A stretch of DNA of 64,000 nt from CF-39 sp035651155 (GTDB lineage Bacteria > Chloroflexota > Limnocylindria > P2-11E): contig DASRGG010000012.1 of assembly GCA_035651155.1 (NCBI GenBank), forward strand, positions 32,115-96,114, read 5' to 3'. How positions within the stretch are numbered: position 1 is the first letter of the stretch; each line of letters begins with the position of its first letter. Shown one piece after another: positions 63,859 through 64,000 of this stretch. The translations under genes were made by a program, and so were the position numbers. Under the pieces are notes generated by a model. That model saw only the letters and a program-made list of their open reading frames with translations. It was not told where the DNA came from and did no database searches.

Positions 63859-64000
63859 TCCGTAGAGCCCACGTTGAAGGTAGACACTCCGAACCCCTTC
63901 CTGCAAAGAAGAGGAGCCACGCGCATCCTCATCCCCGAGTCCAGGAAGACGAAGGGAAGGGGTACGTCGTGGCTCCATCCGATAGCCTCGCACGTCTGCG
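63859..64000. other. end of window; two interleaved inverted repeats
   Basis: No complete gene. ACCCCTTCC (63893-63901) pairs with GGAAGGGGT (63955-63963) and GGAGCCACG (63913-63921) pairs with CGTGGCTCC (63968-63976). The order A-B-A'-B' is that of a pseudoknot. A possible GTG-started frame (VAPSDSLARL) begins at 63970 and leaves the window. This could be the leader of the next gene or one end of a mobile element. Confidence 0.3.

Noticed and set aside
1..64000. CRISPR arrays, tRNA or rRNA genes, complete insertion sequences, prophage
   Set aside because: No regularly spaced repeats, no clover-leaf or rRNA sequence and no transposase or phage structural gene were seen.

Overview
The window is a high-GC, gene-dense stretch with almost no intergenic space. 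It has many GTG starts, many 1-4 base stop/start overlaps, and promoters that often sit directly on the start codon. Together with rplU-rpmA-rpmE-tdk-DUF1385-prfA, a HisZ plus short HisG histidine operon and many acyl-CoA and amidohydrolase genes, this suggests a soil or sediment Chloroflexota bacterium (Limnocylindria/Ellin6529-like or a near relative). That placement is an inference; there is no rRNA gene to check it. I see no tRNA, rRNA, CRISPR array, intact insertion sequence or prophage.

Layout. 0-5 kb: ribosomal proteins L21, L27 and L31, thymidine kinase, DUF1385 and release factor 1, then a cyclic amidohydrolase with a damaged start. 5-18.3 kb: cupredoxin, DinB protein, TPR/HTH regulator, beta-CASP nuclease, acetyltransferase, FecR-domain protein, beta-lactamase-like hydrolase, thyA-folA, an AcuC-type deacetylase, two membrane proteins and an acyl-CoA synthetase. 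18.3-26.5 kb: thioesterase, two acyl-CoA dehydrogenases, a LysR regulator divergent from an isocitrate-lyase-family gene that is flanked by three microproteins, and a cation exchanger. 26.6-30.7 kb: a DapF homologue without its catalytic cysteines, a chromate-type transporter, lysA and a HAD phosphatase. 30.6-37.1 kb: the leftward operon hisZ-G-D-B-H-F-IE, interrupted between hisB and hisH by gene remnants and lacking hisA and hisC. 37.1-43.7 kb: two more split chromate-type transporters, thiolase, esterase, a lipoprotein and a Crp/Fnr regulator. 43.7-64 kb: a catabolic region with aldehyde dehydrogenases, a ThDP decarboxylase, an ABC importer, AKR, an ACMSD-like amidohydrolase, a luciferase-like oxidoreductase, three SDRs, GMC oxidoreductase plus small subunit, an old yellow enzyme, a PcaC-like protein and a Tat lipoprotein binding protein.

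The strongest unusual signals are these. (1) A glutaredoxin-DinB fusion at 59778-60542 (minus) is interrupted by one in-frame UGA exactly where the first redox cysteine of CxxC belongs (U-A-G-C), so it is a candidate selenoprotein. (2) Three TGTGA-N6-TCAC(A/G) palindromes sit upstream of the ABC importer, the SDR/aldehyde dehydrogenase pair and the GMC gene, and the window encodes a Crp-family protein whose recognition helix has the matching R-E-x3-R. (3) A TANNNT box lies 6-7 bases before many start codons, which indicates widespread leaderless mRNAs. (4) Two genes appear to start at ACG. (5) A microprotein cluster surrounds an isocitrate-lyase-like gene. (6) A DapF homologue has serine at both catalytic cysteine positions.
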